From Xenorhabdus stockiae (GTDB lineage: Bacteria; Pseudomonadota; Gammaproteobacteria; Enterobacterales; Enterobacteriaceae): DNA of 64,000 nt. The notes below the pieces were generated by a model that saw only the letters and a list, made by a program, of their open reading frames with translations, was not told the origin of the DNA and searched no databases. Position 1 is the stretch's first letter, and each line of letters begins with the position of its first letter. Below, in pieces: positions 52,352 through 61,473 of this stretch. Where the stretch lies: the NCBI RefSeq assembly GCF_002632825.1, contig NZ_NJAJ01000026.1, positions 1 through 64,000 of the forward strand. The letters are read 5' to 3'. Both the position numbers and the translations under genes were made by a program.

Positions 52352-53695
52352 TTACATAAAAGTGCTGACTAAGACATACCCTACCGTACAGGCACTGCTA
52401 ACGCCAATCAGACCCGGCACAAGGAAGCTATGGTTGATGATAAATTTCCCGATTTTTGTTGTACCTGAGCGGTCAAAACCGATGCAGGCCAGATCACTTG
52501 GATAGGTAGGTAAAACAAAATAACCATAAGCTGCTGGGAAGAAGGCAATCAAAAGTTTAGGATCAACACCAAGTTGTAATCCCATTGGAGCAATTGCGGT
52601 CAAAGCTGCGGCCTGGCTGTTAACCAATTTTGACACCAGAAACAGCACTAATGCATAAGTCCAGGGTTTTGCCTGAACAATATCTTCCAATACCAGTTTC
52701 AAATCGCCTAAATGTGAATGAAAGAAGGTATCACTCATCCATGCAACGCCAAAAACAGAAAAGATAGCAACCATTCCGGCTTTGAATACGGCACTATTAG
52801 CTATTTCGCTGGTTTTGACTTTACAGGTCATCAAAATGATTGAACCCGCGATCAGCATCATCATCTGGATAACCAGATTCATAGAGAGTGGTTTTAATTC
52901 ACCTTTTACTTCAAAAACAGGTCGTAGTTCAGTGCATGAACCGAACAACACCACGATTGCAATGGCAGCGAAAAAGATCCAAGTGGCTCTGTATGCCTGC
53001 TTAGGAAAGACCTGATCTAACAGCGTTTCTGAATTACCGTAGATAAATTCTCGTTGTTTAGGATCTTTAATTTTTTCCTGAAATTCTTCGTCCTTATCTA
53101 AATCTTTACCTCGGCGTAAACTCCATAATGCAGCAAGTACTACCCCGGTCAGTGATGCAGGAATTGAAATGGTCAGGATTTCTAAGATCCCGTAGGCATG
53201 TCCGATACCATGACTGGCCGCAATAATTGATACTAAAGAAACGACGGCAACAGAAACGGGAGAGGCAGTAATTGCCATTTGTGAGGCAACAGATGCGACT
53301 GCCATCGGACGTTCAGGGCGAATGCCTTTTTTTAAGGCAATATCACCGATGATAGGGAACATGGTATAAACCACATGACCTGTACCACAGAGGAAAGTTA
53401 ACATCCATGTAGTGAGTGGCGCTAAAATAGTAATATGTTGTGGATGGCGGCGTAGAAGACGTTCAGCACATTGCATCATCACATTCAGGCCACCCGCAGT
53501 TTGTAAAACAGATGCGCAGCCGATCACAGCAAGAATAGTTAGCATTACATCAACTGGTGGCTTGCCTGGCTCTAATCCAAAAAGAAATGTCAGTATAAAA
53601 AGCCCGATGCCACTGATCAGCCCCAATCCCATGCCCGCATAACGCGTACCTATCAATAAGCATATAATTATTATGGCAAATTGCAGCGTTATCAT
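52352..53695 (-). CDS. dcuB: Anaerobic C4-dicarboxylate transporter, DcuB-like
   Basis: The 447-residue membrane protein (E. coli DcuB 446) exchanges fumarate, succinate, malate or aspartate in anaerobic growth. Conserved blocks are LCGTGHVVYT, SPVSVAVVSL, SKLVNSQAAALTAIAPM and VLPTYPSDLACIGFDRSGTT. I start at MITLQFAII behind AAGGATAGAT; the open frame extends 15 codons upstream to 53740. DcuA is a close paralogue, so the exact type is less certain. It is divergent from aroF across a long AT-rich gap with an FNR-type site. Confidence 0.87.
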   Translation of the reverse strand: MITLQFAIIIICLLIGTRYAGMGLGLISGIGLFILTFLFGLEPGKPPVDVMLTILAVIGCASVLQTAGGLNVMMQCAERLLRRHPQHITILAPLTTWMLTFLCGTGHVVYTMFPIIGDIALKKGIRPERPMAVASVASQMAITASPVSVAVVSLVSIIAASHGIGHAYGILEILTISIPASLTGVVLAALWSLRRGKDLDKDEEFQEKIKDPKQREFIYGNSETLLDQVFPKQAYRATWIFFAAIAIVVLFGSCTELRPVFEVKGELKPLSMNLVIQMMMLIAGSIILMTCKVKTSEIANSAVFKAGMVAIFSVFGVAWMSDTFFHSHLGDLKLVLEDIVQAKPWTYALVLFLVSKLVNSQAAALTAIAPMGLQLGVDPKLLIAFFPAAYGYFVLPTYPSDLACIGFDRSGTTKIGKFIINHSFLVPGLIGVSSACTVGYVLVSTFM

Positions 53696-54034
53696 ATCTA
53701 TCCTTAATGAATGAGTAAAAAATGAACGTTGATAACCCACTTCTTTTAGACAGTGTTATTCAACCATTCTTCATAAATGTTTTTATATAGTTTCCACTTA
53801 ACATTAAAAACACATGTTAATATTATTAAAATAAAAATATAAAAACGGGATTAAGATCTTATTTTTATCAACTGATTTTTAAAGGTAATTGACTTTTTTA
53901 TAAATAATTAATCAATGGTTAATAAAATATTGCTATTAGAGGTTTAATTGTTAAATATATTATTAAGTCATTTACGTTAAGGTTGTTTAATATATTTCTA
54001 TTGATAATTAGAATATATGTAAATTATTTATGCA
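53696..54034. other. AT-rich intergenic region upstream of the dcuB-like gene
   Basis: This stretch is strongly A/T-rich and has no convincing coding frame. It should carry the dcuB promoter. TGTAAA occurs at 54018-54023 but without a good partner, so it is at most a weak TyrR half-site. Confidence 0.5.
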
Positions 54035-54048
54035 TTGATTAATATCAA
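54035..54048. promoter_or_regulatory. FNR-type site between dcuB and aroF
   Basis: TTGATTAATATCAA is a perfect TTGAT-N4-ATCAA FNR consensus. FNR activation of dcuB is known in E. coli. The site is about 340 bp from the dcuB start, so a long leader would be needed; it is 142 bp before aroF. Confidence 0.75.
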
Positions 54049-54065
54049 TTACCAAGAGGATTTGG

Positions 54066-54083
54066 TGTAAAATTAAATTTACA
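54066..54083. promoter_or_regulatory. TyrR box upstream of aroF
   Basis: TGTAAAATTAAATTTACA matches the TyrR consensus TGTAAA-N6-TTTACA at every defined position. It lies about 105 bp before the aroF ATG. Tyrosine-dependent repression of aroF-tyrA by TyrR is expected, as in E. coli. Confidence 0.92.
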
Positions 54084-54189
54084 CTATCGTAAAAAAATAT
54101 AAACAATCGGATTGTATTCTTTACGGAGCGTGGTATGTTATCCGGCAGACGCTAAAAACTTAAACAGACAAATAAAGCAGGTATGAAAA

Positions 54190-55284
54190 ATGATCATGCA
54201 AAAAGACGCGCTTAATAACATTCACATCCTCGATGAACAGGTTCTGATTACACCGGAAGAGCTGAAACTAAAATATCCATTGAGTAGCAGCGATTTGCAT
54301 GCCATTACAAACGCGCGTAATACTATTGCAGATATCATCCATCATGATGATCCCCGTTTGTTGGTGGTATGTGGCCCATGTTCTATTCATGATGTGGATG
54401 CTGCTCTTGATTATGCCCAACGCCTGAAATCACTTTCTGCCGAACTGAGCGATTGTCTGTATATAGTTATGCGTGTCTATTTCGAAAAACCTCGTACTAC
54501 TGTTGGTTGGAAAGGTTTGATCAGTGATCCTTATATGGATGGGTCGTTTGATATGGATGGCGGATTACATATTGCCCGTCGTTTATTACTGAATCTGGTA
54601 GAAATGGGGTTGCCATTGGCAAATGAAGCACTTGATCCTAACAACCCTCAATATTTGGGCGATCTTTTTAGTTGGTCAGCGATTGGAGCAAGAACGACTG
54701 AGTCTCAGACTCACCGTGAGATGGCTTCAGGCTTATCAGTATCAGTTGGTTTTAAAAATGGTACGGATGGTAATTTAAATACTGCGATTAATGCGATGAA
54801 AGCTGCCTCAATGCCACATCGCTTTATGGGGATAAATCAGTCTGGTCAGGTGTGCCTGCTGCAAACCCGGGGTAATCCAAACGGCCATATAATATTACGT
54901 GGTGGAGCGGAGCCTAATTATAGTCCTAAGCATGTGCGTGACTGTGAAAATCAGATGGTTAAGGCAGGTTTAGTTCCATCACTGATGATTGATTGTAGTC
55001 ATGGTAACTCTAATAAAGATTTTCGCCGTCAAAGTGTTGTTGTGGATTCTGTCGCTGAGCAAATTATGCAAGGGAATCAATCCATCATTGGTGTCATGTT
55101 AGAAAGTCATATTAATGAAGGAAACCAGTCTTCCGAGCTAACCCGTTCTGAAATGCAATATGGTGTTTCTGTCACTGATGCTTGTATTAGCTGGGAAACG
55201 ACGGAACAGGTATTAAGAAAATTACATCAGCAAATCAAGCCACATTTATCAAAACGAAACATAACGATGAAACAGGCAGGGTAA
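54190..55284 (+). CDS. aroF: Tyrosine-sensitive DAHP synthase AroF
   Basis: The 364-residue enzyme condenses phosphoenolpyruvate and erythrose 4-phosphate in the first aromatic-pathway step. It matches E. coli AroF (356) from MQKDALNN. Conserved blocks include [41 protein letters not shown] and [10 protein letters not shown]. The ATG at 54190 has AGG at better spacing than the family ATG two codons later (54196). tyrA follows after 5 bp. Confidence 0.96.
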   Translation: MIMQKDALNNIHILDEQVLITPEELKLKYPLSSSDLHAITNARNTIADIIHHDDPRLLVVCGPCSIHDVDAALDYAQRLKSLSAELSDCLYIVMRVYFEKPRTTVGWKGLISDPYMDGSFDMDGGLHIARRLLLNLVEMGLPLANEALDPNNPQYLGDLFSWSAIGARTTESQTHREMASGLSVSVGFKNGTDGNLNTAINAMKAASMPHRFMGINQSGQVCLLQTRGNPNGHIILRGGAEPNYSPKHVRDCENQMVKAGLVPSLMIDCSHGNSNKDFRRQSVVVDSVAEQIMQGNQSIIGVMLESHINEGNQSSELTRSEMQYGVSVTDACISWETTEQVLRKLHQQIKPHLSKRNITMKQAG

Positions 55285-55289
55285 TTGAC

Positions 55290-56411
55290 ATGGCAGCAGA
55301 ATTATCGCAATTGCGGGAAAAAATTGATGAGGTAGACAAAGCTCTACTGAATTTACTTTCCAGACGGATGGATTTGGTTGCTGAAGTCGGTGAGGTTAAG
55401 AGTCAGCTTGGTTTACCGATTTATGCACCCGAAAGGGAGGCCAGTATGCTGGCTTCTCGCCGCCAGGAGGCAGAAATACTGGGGATTTCTCCGGATTTAA
55501 TTGAAGATATTCTGCGCCGTATTATGCGTGAGTCTTATGCCAGTGAAAATGATAAAGGCTTTAAAAAGCTCAATGCTGATATAGGGCCTATTGTTATTGT
55601 TGGTGGTTCTGGAAAAATGGGCCAGTTATTTAACCGGTTATTGACCTTATCAGATTACGAAGTCAGGATCCTTGAGGCGAATGACTGGGAACGAGCTGAA
55701 ACTATTTTAGCTGGTGCTGGCATGGTCATTATCAGCGTACCTATCCATTTAACTGAAGATATTATCCACCGTTTACCCCCTTTGCCTGAAGAGTGCATTT
55801 TGGTGGATTTGGCTTCTATCAAACAAAAGCCACTTCAGGCTATGCTTGATGTACACAAAGGGCCTGTTTTGGGTTTACACCCAATGTTTGGGCCGGACGT
55901 GGGAAGTTTTGCTAAGCAAGTGGTTGTTTTTTGTGATGGCCGACAGTCCGAATCATACCAGTGGTTTCTGGAACAAATATCAGTCTGGGGAGCTCGACTA
56001 CATAAAATCGATGCAGATCAGCATGATAAAAATATGAGTTTTATTCAGGCACTACGCCATTTCACCACTTTTTCTTATGGACGGCATCTGTTAAAAGAAG
56101 ATATCGACTTACAGCAACTGTTATCGTTGTCTTCACCCATTTATCGTTTGGAACTGGCTATGGTTGGCCGATTATTTGCTCAGGATCCACAATTGTATGC
56201 AGATATTATTATGTCCAGCCCTGAAAATCTCGAACTGATTCGTCGTTATCATCAGAGCTTCGGTCAGGCTTTGGCGCTTTTGGAGAATCAGGATAAAAAA
56301 GCATTTATTGCAAGCTTTAATCAAGTGAGCGAATGGTTTGGTGATGAAGCAAACCGATTTATGAAAGAAAGCCGGGCACTCTTACAGCAGGCCAATGATA
56401 ACCGGGTATAA
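55290..56411 (+). CDS. tyrA: Chorismate mutase/prephenate dehydrogenase TyrA
   Basis: The 373-residue bifunctional enzyme equals E. coli TyrA. Residues 1-90 form an AroQ chorismate mutase ([19 protein letters not shown]). From about residue 100 there is an NAD-binding dehydrogenase ([18 protein letters not shown], then [10 protein letters not shown]). It makes 4-hydroxyphenylpyruvate for tyrosine. It forms an operon with aroF and converges with pheA. Confidence 0.97.
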   Translation: MAAELSQLREKIDEVDKALLNLLSRRMDLVAEVGEVKSQLGLPIYAPEREASMLASRRQEAEILGISPDLIEDILRRIMRESYASENDKGFKKLNADIGPIVIVGGSGKMGQLFNRLLTLSDYEVRILEANDWERAETILAGAGMVIISVPIHLTEDIIHRLPPLPEECILVDLASIKQKPLQAMLDVHKGPVLGLHPMFGPDVGSFAKQVVVFCDGRQSESYQWFLEQISVWGARLHKIDADQHDKNMSFIQALRHFTTFSYGRHLLKEDIDLQQLLSLSSPIYRLELAMVGRLFAQDPQLYADIIMSSPENLELIRRYHQSFGQALALLENQDKKAFIASFNQVSEWFGDEANRFMKESRALLQQANDNRV

Positions 56412-56433
56412 GCAAATCGGTTGCTGTGAAGGA

Positions 56434-56459
56434 AAAGCCGGATGTTGCCATCCGGTTTA
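56434..56459. terminator. Hairpin between convergent tyrA and pheA
   Basis: The perfect 7-bp stem CCGGATG / CATCCGG with a TTGC loop is flanked by AAAAG and TTT, so it can act on both strands. It separates the two stop codons. Confidence 0.8.
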
Positions 56460-56463
56460 CTAT

Positions 56464-57618
56464 TCAGAATGGATCGACCGAGGGGACATTTTCTGAGGGA
56501 TAACATCCTAATATTTTCAAAAAGTGGGTGATTCCAGACAATTCCTTAAGAGCCTGTTGCATTTTCATAGAACGGATATTGGCCTGAACATCAATATAAA
56601 ACATCTCTTCCCATGGCTTACCGTTTATCGGGCGTGATTCCAGTTTACTCATAATAATATTGTGCTTTTTTAAGATAATGAGTGCGTCAACCAGAGCACC
56701 AGCCTGCTGTCCCGTGGACATAATAAAAGTCGTTTTTGCCGGAACCTGATCTGATACTTCAATCGGTTTCTGGGCGACAACAATAAAACGGGTACTGTTA
56801 TTTTGTTGGTTTGCCAGATTATTTTCTAAAACTTTTAGTCCGTAAAGTACGCCTCCGGCTTCACTTCCTAATACCGCCACATCCGGTGAATCTATCTCAG
56901 TTACCTTTTGCATGGCAACGGCAGTACTTTCACAATAGATGATATTCCAGTGCGGGAAGTGATTAAGATATTGGCTACATTGCTGAAATGGCTGAGGGTG
57001 ACTATAGACTGTTTTTATCTTAGAAATATCACTCTCTTTGCTAACCAATAAGCAGTGATTGATCGGAAGAGTAATTTCTCCTACCAAAGATAATGGCGTG
57101 TGCTGCAATAGGTCATAAACATCATTTATTGCCCCGGAACTGGTGTTTTCCAGTGGCAGGATACCGTAATCAGCCTGACCAATTTCCACTAATGAAAAGA
57201 TATCAGAGAATTTATGACAGCTACATTCAATTAACTGATTGAAATGTCGTGCTGAAAACTGACGGGCTGCAAGGTGAGAATAAGAGCCTTTTGGGCCAAG
57301 AAAGGCAATTCGTGCCGTATCATAAGGCGTCTGGTTCAGATGTTGCTGTAGAAGGGCTTGCTGTGTCAGTACTGAATCTTCAATGATCATTTGGAACAGG
57401 CGGGTAATGTAAAACCCATCCAATCCACGAGACCTACCTTTATCAATTAACACATCCAGTAATTCTCGTTCCCGATTTTTATCCCGTATCGGGCGATTAT
57501 CATGAAGTTTTGTTTGTGCGACATCACAGGCTAATTGCCGGCGTTGTGCTAGTAAATCCAGTAAATCAGCATCAATGCTGCTGATTTTTTTACGAATGTT
57601 AATTAAATCTCGTTCCAT
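56464..57618 (-). CDS. pheA: Chorismate mutase/prephenate dehydratase PheA
   Basis: The 384-residue bifunctional enzyme (E. coli 386) makes phenylpyruvate. An AroQ chorismate mutase domain (residues 1-90), a prephenate dehydratase domain ([30 protein letters not shown]) and a C-terminal ACT domain are present. The ACT motifs [10 protein letters not shown] and [14 protein letters not shown] bind phenylalanine for feedback inhibition. A pheL-type attenuator lies upstream, separated from the gene by an ERIC element. Confidence 0.97.
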   Translation of the reverse strand: MERDLINIRKKISSIDADLLDLLAQRRQLACDVAQTKLHDNRPIRDKNRERELLDVLIDKGRSRGLDGFYITRLFQMIIEDSVLTQQALLQQHLNQTPYDTARIAFLGPKGSYSHLAARQFSARHFNQLIECSCHKFSDIFSLVEIGQADYGILPLENTSSGAINDVYDLLQHTPLSLVGEITLPINHCLLVSKESDISKIKTVYSHPQPFQQCSQYLNHFPHWNIIYCESTAVAMQKVTEIDSPDVAVLGSEAGGVLYGLKVLENNLANQQNNSTRFIVVAQKPIEVSDQVPAKTTFIMSTGQQAGALVDALIILKKHNIIMSKLESRPINGKPWEEMFYIDVQANIRSMKMQQALKELSGITHFLKILGCYPSENVPSVDPF

Positions 57619-57655
57619 AGTACATTCCTGATATTTTTATTATAAAAGTAATTTG

Positions 57656-57690
57656 TATCTTTCAAATTGCAGCCCGTAATCTAGCGGGGC
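57656..57690. repeat. Partial ERIC-like end next to pheA
   Basis: GTATCTTTCAAATTGCAGC at the left resembles the left arm of an ERIC element, but the rest is missing. It abuts the full ERIC copy at 57691. Confidence 0.5.
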
Positions 57691-57817
57691 TATACACTTC
57701 GTCTTTTAAGTTGCCTCGTTGTTGGCTGCGCTCGCTCACCCCAGTCACATAGTTATCTATGCTCCCGGGGATTCTCTTTCTTGCCGCCGTGACGCATTTT
57801 GAAATCCATTGTGTATA
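57691..57817. repeat. ERIC element, canonical 127 bp, inside the pheA leader
   Basis: The copy begins TATACACTTCGTC, carries the core CACCCCAGTCACATAG-TTAT-CTATGCTCCCGGGG and ends CCATTGTGTATA. It is exactly 127 bp. It lies between the pheL attenuator and the pheA start codon, so it is transcribed in the pheA mRNA. Confidence 0.93.
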
Positions 57818-57830
57818 TAAATTATGGTCT

Positions 57831-57864
57831 GTAAAAAAAAACCTCCCGTTGGTAGGGAGGTTTT
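57831..57864 (-). terminator. pheL attenuator terminator
   Basis: On the minus strand AACCTCCC / GGGAGGTT with a 7-nt loop is followed by TTTTTTTTT. It lies about 45 bp after the pheL stop codon, the place expected of the terminator of a phenylalanine attenuator. Confidence 0.92.
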
Positions 57865-57906
57865 CTTGTTCGTCTTCTTTTTATCTTTTAAAAACGAGAA
57901 ACTCCC

Positions 57907-57954
57907 TCATAGGAAGGTAAAAAAGAAAAAGAAGAAAAACAGTTTAATATTCAT
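57907..57954 (-). CDS. pheL: Phenylalanine operon leader peptide PheL
   Basis: The 15-codon frame encodes MNIKLFFFFFFFTFL, with seven phenylalanine codons in a row and an eighth near the end. Like E. coli PheL, ribosome pausing at these codons when Phe-tRNA is scarce should prevent formation of the downstream terminator. The sequence differs from the E. coli peptide but the role is clear from position and codon content. A start at the ATG 57954-57952 fits. Confidence 0.93.
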   Translation of the reverse strand: MNIKLFFFFFFFTFL

Positions 57955-57996
57955 GTCATTTATATCTTAATTTTTGCAGAATCAAATAGTGTACTT

Positions 57997-58025
57997 TAAT
58001 TAACCTATTTGCTGAGGTATGTCAA
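57997..58025 (-). promoter_or_regulatory. Probable pheL-pheA promoter
   Basis: On the minus strand TTGACA (58025-58020), a 17-bp spacer and TAATTA (58002-57997) form a plausible sigma-70 promoter. It starts about 45 bp before the pheL ATG. Confidence 0.7.
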
Positions 58026-58057
58026 TAGATGGGGAAAAGGGATACAGGAATAAAAGA

Positions 58058-58085
58058 ACAATAAAACGCGCCCATTGAGCGCGTT
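58058..58085 (-). terminator. Terminator after raiA
   Basis: On the minus strand AACGCGC / GCGCGTT with a 7-nt loop is followed by TTATTGTTCTTTTA. It is just downstream of the raiA stop codon. Confidence 0.8.
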
Positions 58086-58101
58086 GAGAAAACAAAACAG
58101 G

Positions 58102-58434
58102 TTATATTTCCAGATTAAGATTGGATTCTTTCACACTATGTTCTGCTCTGCGGGCTTCTCCTTTATGCTGAACTTTATTAAGTTGGCGTTCTAATTTCAT
58201 CAGCAATTCATTGATAGCAGCATACATATCTTCATGTTTGGCACTTGCAACCAGCGTAGCATTTGGCGTGCCAATCGTGGCATCAACCAAAAATCCTTGT
58301 GGCTCTTTTGAAAGTACAATATGTGGATTGATTAGATTGACTTGCCATTTGTTCAACTTATTTAGACGGTCTTCCACATGGCTACGAATCGCGGGGGTAA
58401 TTTCCATTTGTTTGCTGGTTATGTTTACTAACAT
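58102..58434 (-). CDS. raiA: Ribosome-associated inhibitor RaiA (YfiA)
   Basis: The 110-residue protein matches E. coli RaiA (113). It binds the 30S subunit in stationary phase or cold and blocks translation. Characteristic blocks are [26 protein letters not shown] [15 protein letters not shown] and [15 protein letters not shown]. It is transcribed towards pheL, as in E. coli. Confidence 0.96.
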   Translation of the reverse strand: MLVNITSKQMEITPAIRSHVEDRLNKLNKWQVNLINPHIVLSKEPQGFLVDATIGTPNATLVASAKHEDMYAAINELLMKLERQLNKVQHKGEARRAEHSVKESNLNLEI

Positions 58435-58694
58435 ATAGTTACCTCTTTATTTCTGTTGCTCCGTCTTTGATGGGTTCAGCATAACTCGCTTTTCGAGAAA
58501 AAGAATGATCTAAATCACTTTTATTCGGGGATGCTGGCGTGGATAAGCGAAATTGTGATTAATGATGAATATATGGACAATATTTGTTGCTAAGAGAGAA
58601 GTAATGCGTCATTATCGATCAGTTATGGTATTATCAACTTAAGAAATAATTCTGGAATTTAAATAGATTTCTGTCCGGTTATAATGTTCTCCCC
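58435..58694. other. Intergenic region upstream of raiA
   Basis: No coding frame, repeat or operator was recognised. It should contain the raiA promoter on the minus strand. Confidence 0.5.
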
Positions 58695-58728
58695 TAAAAA
58701 AATAGCAGCCACATAGCTGCTATTTTTA
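58695..58728 (-). terminator. Terminator after bamD
   Basis: On the minus strand the stem AAAAATAGCAGC / GCTGCTATTTTT with a short loop is followed by more T's (seven in a row on the minus strand). It ends the bamD transcript. Confidence 0.93.
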
Positions 58729-58762
58729 TGATGTTCTTTTGAAAGAATGTGCTTTCGAAATT

Positions 58763-59494
58763 CTAGGCTGGATTGGCAGCAATTAATGCCGCAACTTTAT
58801 GTGCTTCGGTTTCAAGTCCCAGAGCTTTGTATGCCTTTTCCATATAAGGCAGCGCTTCTCTGGTTGATTGGGTATCCGGATAATTCTGTAGCATTTGCTC
58901 TGTACGGTTGACGACCGCGACGTAAGCCCCACGTTTAGTGTAATATTGAACAACGGCAAGCTCATGTTTAGCTAAACGATCTTTCAGAAAGACTAAACGT
59001 TTGTAAGCATCGGCTACATACTGGCTGTTAGGGTAATAACGTACCAATTGACTGAAATCGCGGAATGCGGCACGGGCATTTTCAGGATCACGATCTGAGC
59101 GGTCAAGGCCCAAAAAGTCCTGCAGAAGGTTATCATCCATAGCCTGTAATACCAGACCACGCATATACATTACATAGTCAATATGCGGGTGGGTTGGGTT
59201 CAGGCGCATGAAACGTTCAATAGATGCAAGAGCGAGAGGAAATTCTGCTGATTTATAATAAGCATAAATTAAATCCAGCTGAACCTGCTGAGAATAGGGG
59301 CCGAAAGGATAACGGTTATCCAGGGATTCCAATTGCTTGATAGCCGCTTTATAGTTACCGTCTTGCAGTTTTTCCTGCCCGTTTGAATAAATTTGAGATG
59401 GCGGGATATCAGGAACAGCCTCTTTATTGCTGGAGCACCCAGATAAAACCAGGCTCAATGTGGTCGCTGCCACCAGATATTTCATGCGAATCAT
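58763..59494 (-). CDS. bamD: Outer-membrane assembly lipoprotein BamD
   Basis: The 243-residue lipoprotein (E. coli 245) has a signal [20 protein letters not shown] with lipobox LSGC. It is an essential part of the BAM complex that inserts beta-barrel proteins. TPR-type repeats fill the mature part (for example [27 protein letters not shown]). The ATG at 59494 is preferred to a GTG one codon upstream. It is divergent from rluD. Confidence 0.97.
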   Translation of the reverse strand: MIRMKYLVAATTLSLVLSGCSSNKEAVPDIPPSQIYSNGQEKLQDGNYKAAIKQLESLDNRYPFGPYSQQVQLDLIYAYYKSAEFPLALASIERFMRLNPTHPHIDYVMYMRGLVLQAMDDNLLQDFLGLDRSDRDPENARAAFRDFSQLVRYYPNSQYVADAYKRLVFLKDRLAKHELAVVQYYTKRGAYVAVVNRTEQMLQNYPDTQSTREALPYMEKAYKALGLETEAHKVAALIAANPA

Positions 59495-59631
59495 CACGTG
59501 TTGATTACCCTCTGATTGTTTTCTGGGAGACTATCCGCGAAGCTCCCGGCGAAAGATAGAGTACAATAGCACACTATTTTAAATGAAACGGCCTCGCCGT
59601 CAAAACTCAACGTAAAATATAGAAGTTATAT

Positions 59632-60609
59632 ATGGCACAACAAATACGACTTAATACGACAGTCGCTGAATCTCAGCTCGGTCAGCGTTTAGATCAAGCT
59701 TTGGCTGAATTGTTCCCTGATTATTCCCGCTCACGTATAAAAGAGTGGATTTTGAATGATAAAGTTCAGGTTAATGGCAAATTAATTAATAAGCCAAAGG
59801 AAAAAGTACTGGGCGGAGAAGAAATTTCTATTGATGCTATCATTGAAGAAGATGCCCGTTGGGAACCGCAGGATATAGAACTGAACGTTGTTTATGAAGA
59901 TGACGATATTCTGGTTATTAATAAACCACGTGATTTAGTTGTACACCCGGGCGCCGGAAACCCAGATGGCACGATACTGAATGCTCTGTTATATCGTTAT
60001 CCGGAGATTGCAGATGTTCCCCGGGCAGGTATTGTTCACCGTCTTGATAAAGATACGACAGGCCTGATGGTAGTTGCAAAAACAGTTCCGGCGCAGACTC
60101 GTTTGGTCGAATCCCTGCAATTGCGTGAAATTACCCGTGAGTATGAAGCAGTTGCACTGGGGCATATGACAGCAGGTGGGATCGTAGAAGAACCGATATC
60201 TCGCCATCCGACAAAGCGGACACATATGGCAGTTCACCCAATGGGTAAACCGGCAGTGACTCACTATCGGGTTATGGAACATTTCCGGGCGCATACCCGC
60301 CTTCGTTTACGCCTGGAGACGGGCAGGACACACCAAATCCGCGTGCATATGTCACATATTAAACATCCATTGGTTGGAGATCAGCTTTACGGTGGTCGTC
60401 CTCGTCCTTTGAAAGGAGCTTCTGAGGAATTTCGCGAAGTGATGCGCAACTTTGACCGCCAGGCGTTGCACGCAACTATGCTGCGTCTTTATCATCCAAT
60501 CACAGGTATTGAGATGGAATGGCATGCGCCATTACCTGACGATATGGTTAAGCTGATTGATGTGATGAAAGCGGATGCCGAAATTTTTAAAGATGAAATG
60601 GATTGGTAG
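59632..60609 (+). CDS. rluD: 23S rRNA pseudouridine synthase RluD
   Basis: The 325-residue enzyme (E. coli 326) makes pseudouridines 1911, 1915 and 1917 in 23S rRNA helix 69. An S4 RNA-binding domain covers about residues 15-75. The catalytic Asp139 lies in HRLDKDTTGLMVVAK. It is divergent from bamD, and pgeF follows after 4 bp. Confidence 0.97.
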   Translation: MAQQIRLNTTVAESQLGQRLDQALAELFPDYSRSRIKEWILNDKVQVNGKLINKPKEKVLGGEEISIDAIIEEDARWEPQDIELNVVYEDDDILVINKPRDLVVHPGAGNPDGTILNALLYRYPEIADVPRAGIVHRLDKDTTGLMVVAKTVPAQTRLVESLQLREITREYEAVALGHMTAGGIVEEPISRHPTKRTHMAVHPMGKPAVTHYRVMEHFRAHTRLRLRLETGRTHQIRVHMSHIKHPLVGDQLYGGRPRPLKGASEEFREVMRNFDRQALHATMLRLYHPITGIEMEWHAPLPDDMVKLIDVMKADAEIFKDEMDW

Positions 60610-60613
60610 TTAA

Positions 60614-61345
60614 ATGACACCACTGATTTTTCCTGACTGGCCACAGCCTGAGGGTGTTGGCGCGTGTAGTACGACCCGGGCGGGGGGGATGAGTCTCCCT
60701 CCCTATGAGAGTCTGAATTTAGGCAGTCACGTTGGCGATGATCCTCTATACGTGGAGCGAAACCGTGAACTGTTGGTGGAATATGCACGATTGCCACAGC
60801 AGCCTGTTTGGTTGGAACAAGTACATGGAACACGGGTTATCAGGCTAGAGGGGCAGTCAGTAGAAAATAATCAGGCTGATGCAGTTTATACTAATCAAGT
60901 TGGGCAGGTATGTGCTGTAATGACAGCAGATTGTCTGCCTGTACTTTTTTGTTCCGTCGACGGTGATGAAGTCGCAGCAGCTCATGCGGGATGGCGTGGA
61001 TTATGTGCCGGTGTGTTGGAAAATACGGTGGCTCAATTTACGACAAGGCCCGATATGATTCAGGTATGGCTGGGGCCCGCTATTGGCCCTGAACAGTTTG
61101 AAGTCGGACGTGAGGTTATGGACGCCTTTCTGGCAACAGATCCTAATCTGGAGCAGGCTTTTACACCTTATGGGATGAAATTTCTGGCAAATATCTATTT
61201 ACTGGCTAGATTAAAGTTGAAGTCTATTGGGATAAAAAGTGTTTTTGGAGGCGCGGCTTGCACGGTCTCAGAAGAAAAGACTTTTTTTTCTTATCGTCGT
61301 GATGGTGTTACCGGACGTATGGCAACTTTAATCTGGTTGAAGTGA
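60614..61345 (+). CDS. pgeF: PgeF/YfiH, peptidoglycan editing factor (DUF152 family)
   Basis: The 243-residue protein equals E. coli YfiH. The family has been assigned both purine-nucleoside/phenol-oxidising activity and a role in removing wrong residues from UDP-MurNAc. The metal-site blocks VMTADCLPVLF and AAAHAGWRGL are present. It is 4 bp after rluD, so probably co-transcribed. Confidence 0.93.
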   Translation: MTPLIFPDWPQPEGVGACSTTRAGGMSLPPYESLNLGSHVGDDPLYVERNRELLVEYARLPQQPVWLEQVHGTRVIRLEGQSVENNQADAVYTNQVGQVCAVMTADCLPVLFCSVDGDEVAAAHAGWRGLCAGVLENTVAQFTTRPDMIQVWLGPAIGPEQFEVGREVMDAFLATDPNLEQAFTPYGMKFLANIYLLARLKLKSIGIKSVFGGAACTVSEEKTFFSYRRDGVTGRMATLIWLK

Positions 61346-61406
61346 TCTATCGCGCAGGGTGGTCTTTGGTGCATAGTGCAAGTTTCCAATTAACTTTTCA
61401 GAGAAC

Positions 61407-61434
61407 CTTGAATATTTAAGGAATGACCTTATTT
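61407..61434 (+). promoter_or_regulatory. Sigma-32 promoter of clpB
   Basis: CTTGAA (61407-61412), a 14-bp spacer and CCTTATTT (61427-61434) match the heat-shock promoter consensus CTTGAA-N14-CCCCATNT at 12 of 13 or so defined positions in the left half and most of the right. It lies 40 bp before the clpB ATG. Heat-shock control is expected. Confidence 0.82.
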
Positions 61435-61473
61435 AATCTCCAGTAGCAAATTCTGACCAGTATTGGAGGTGTT

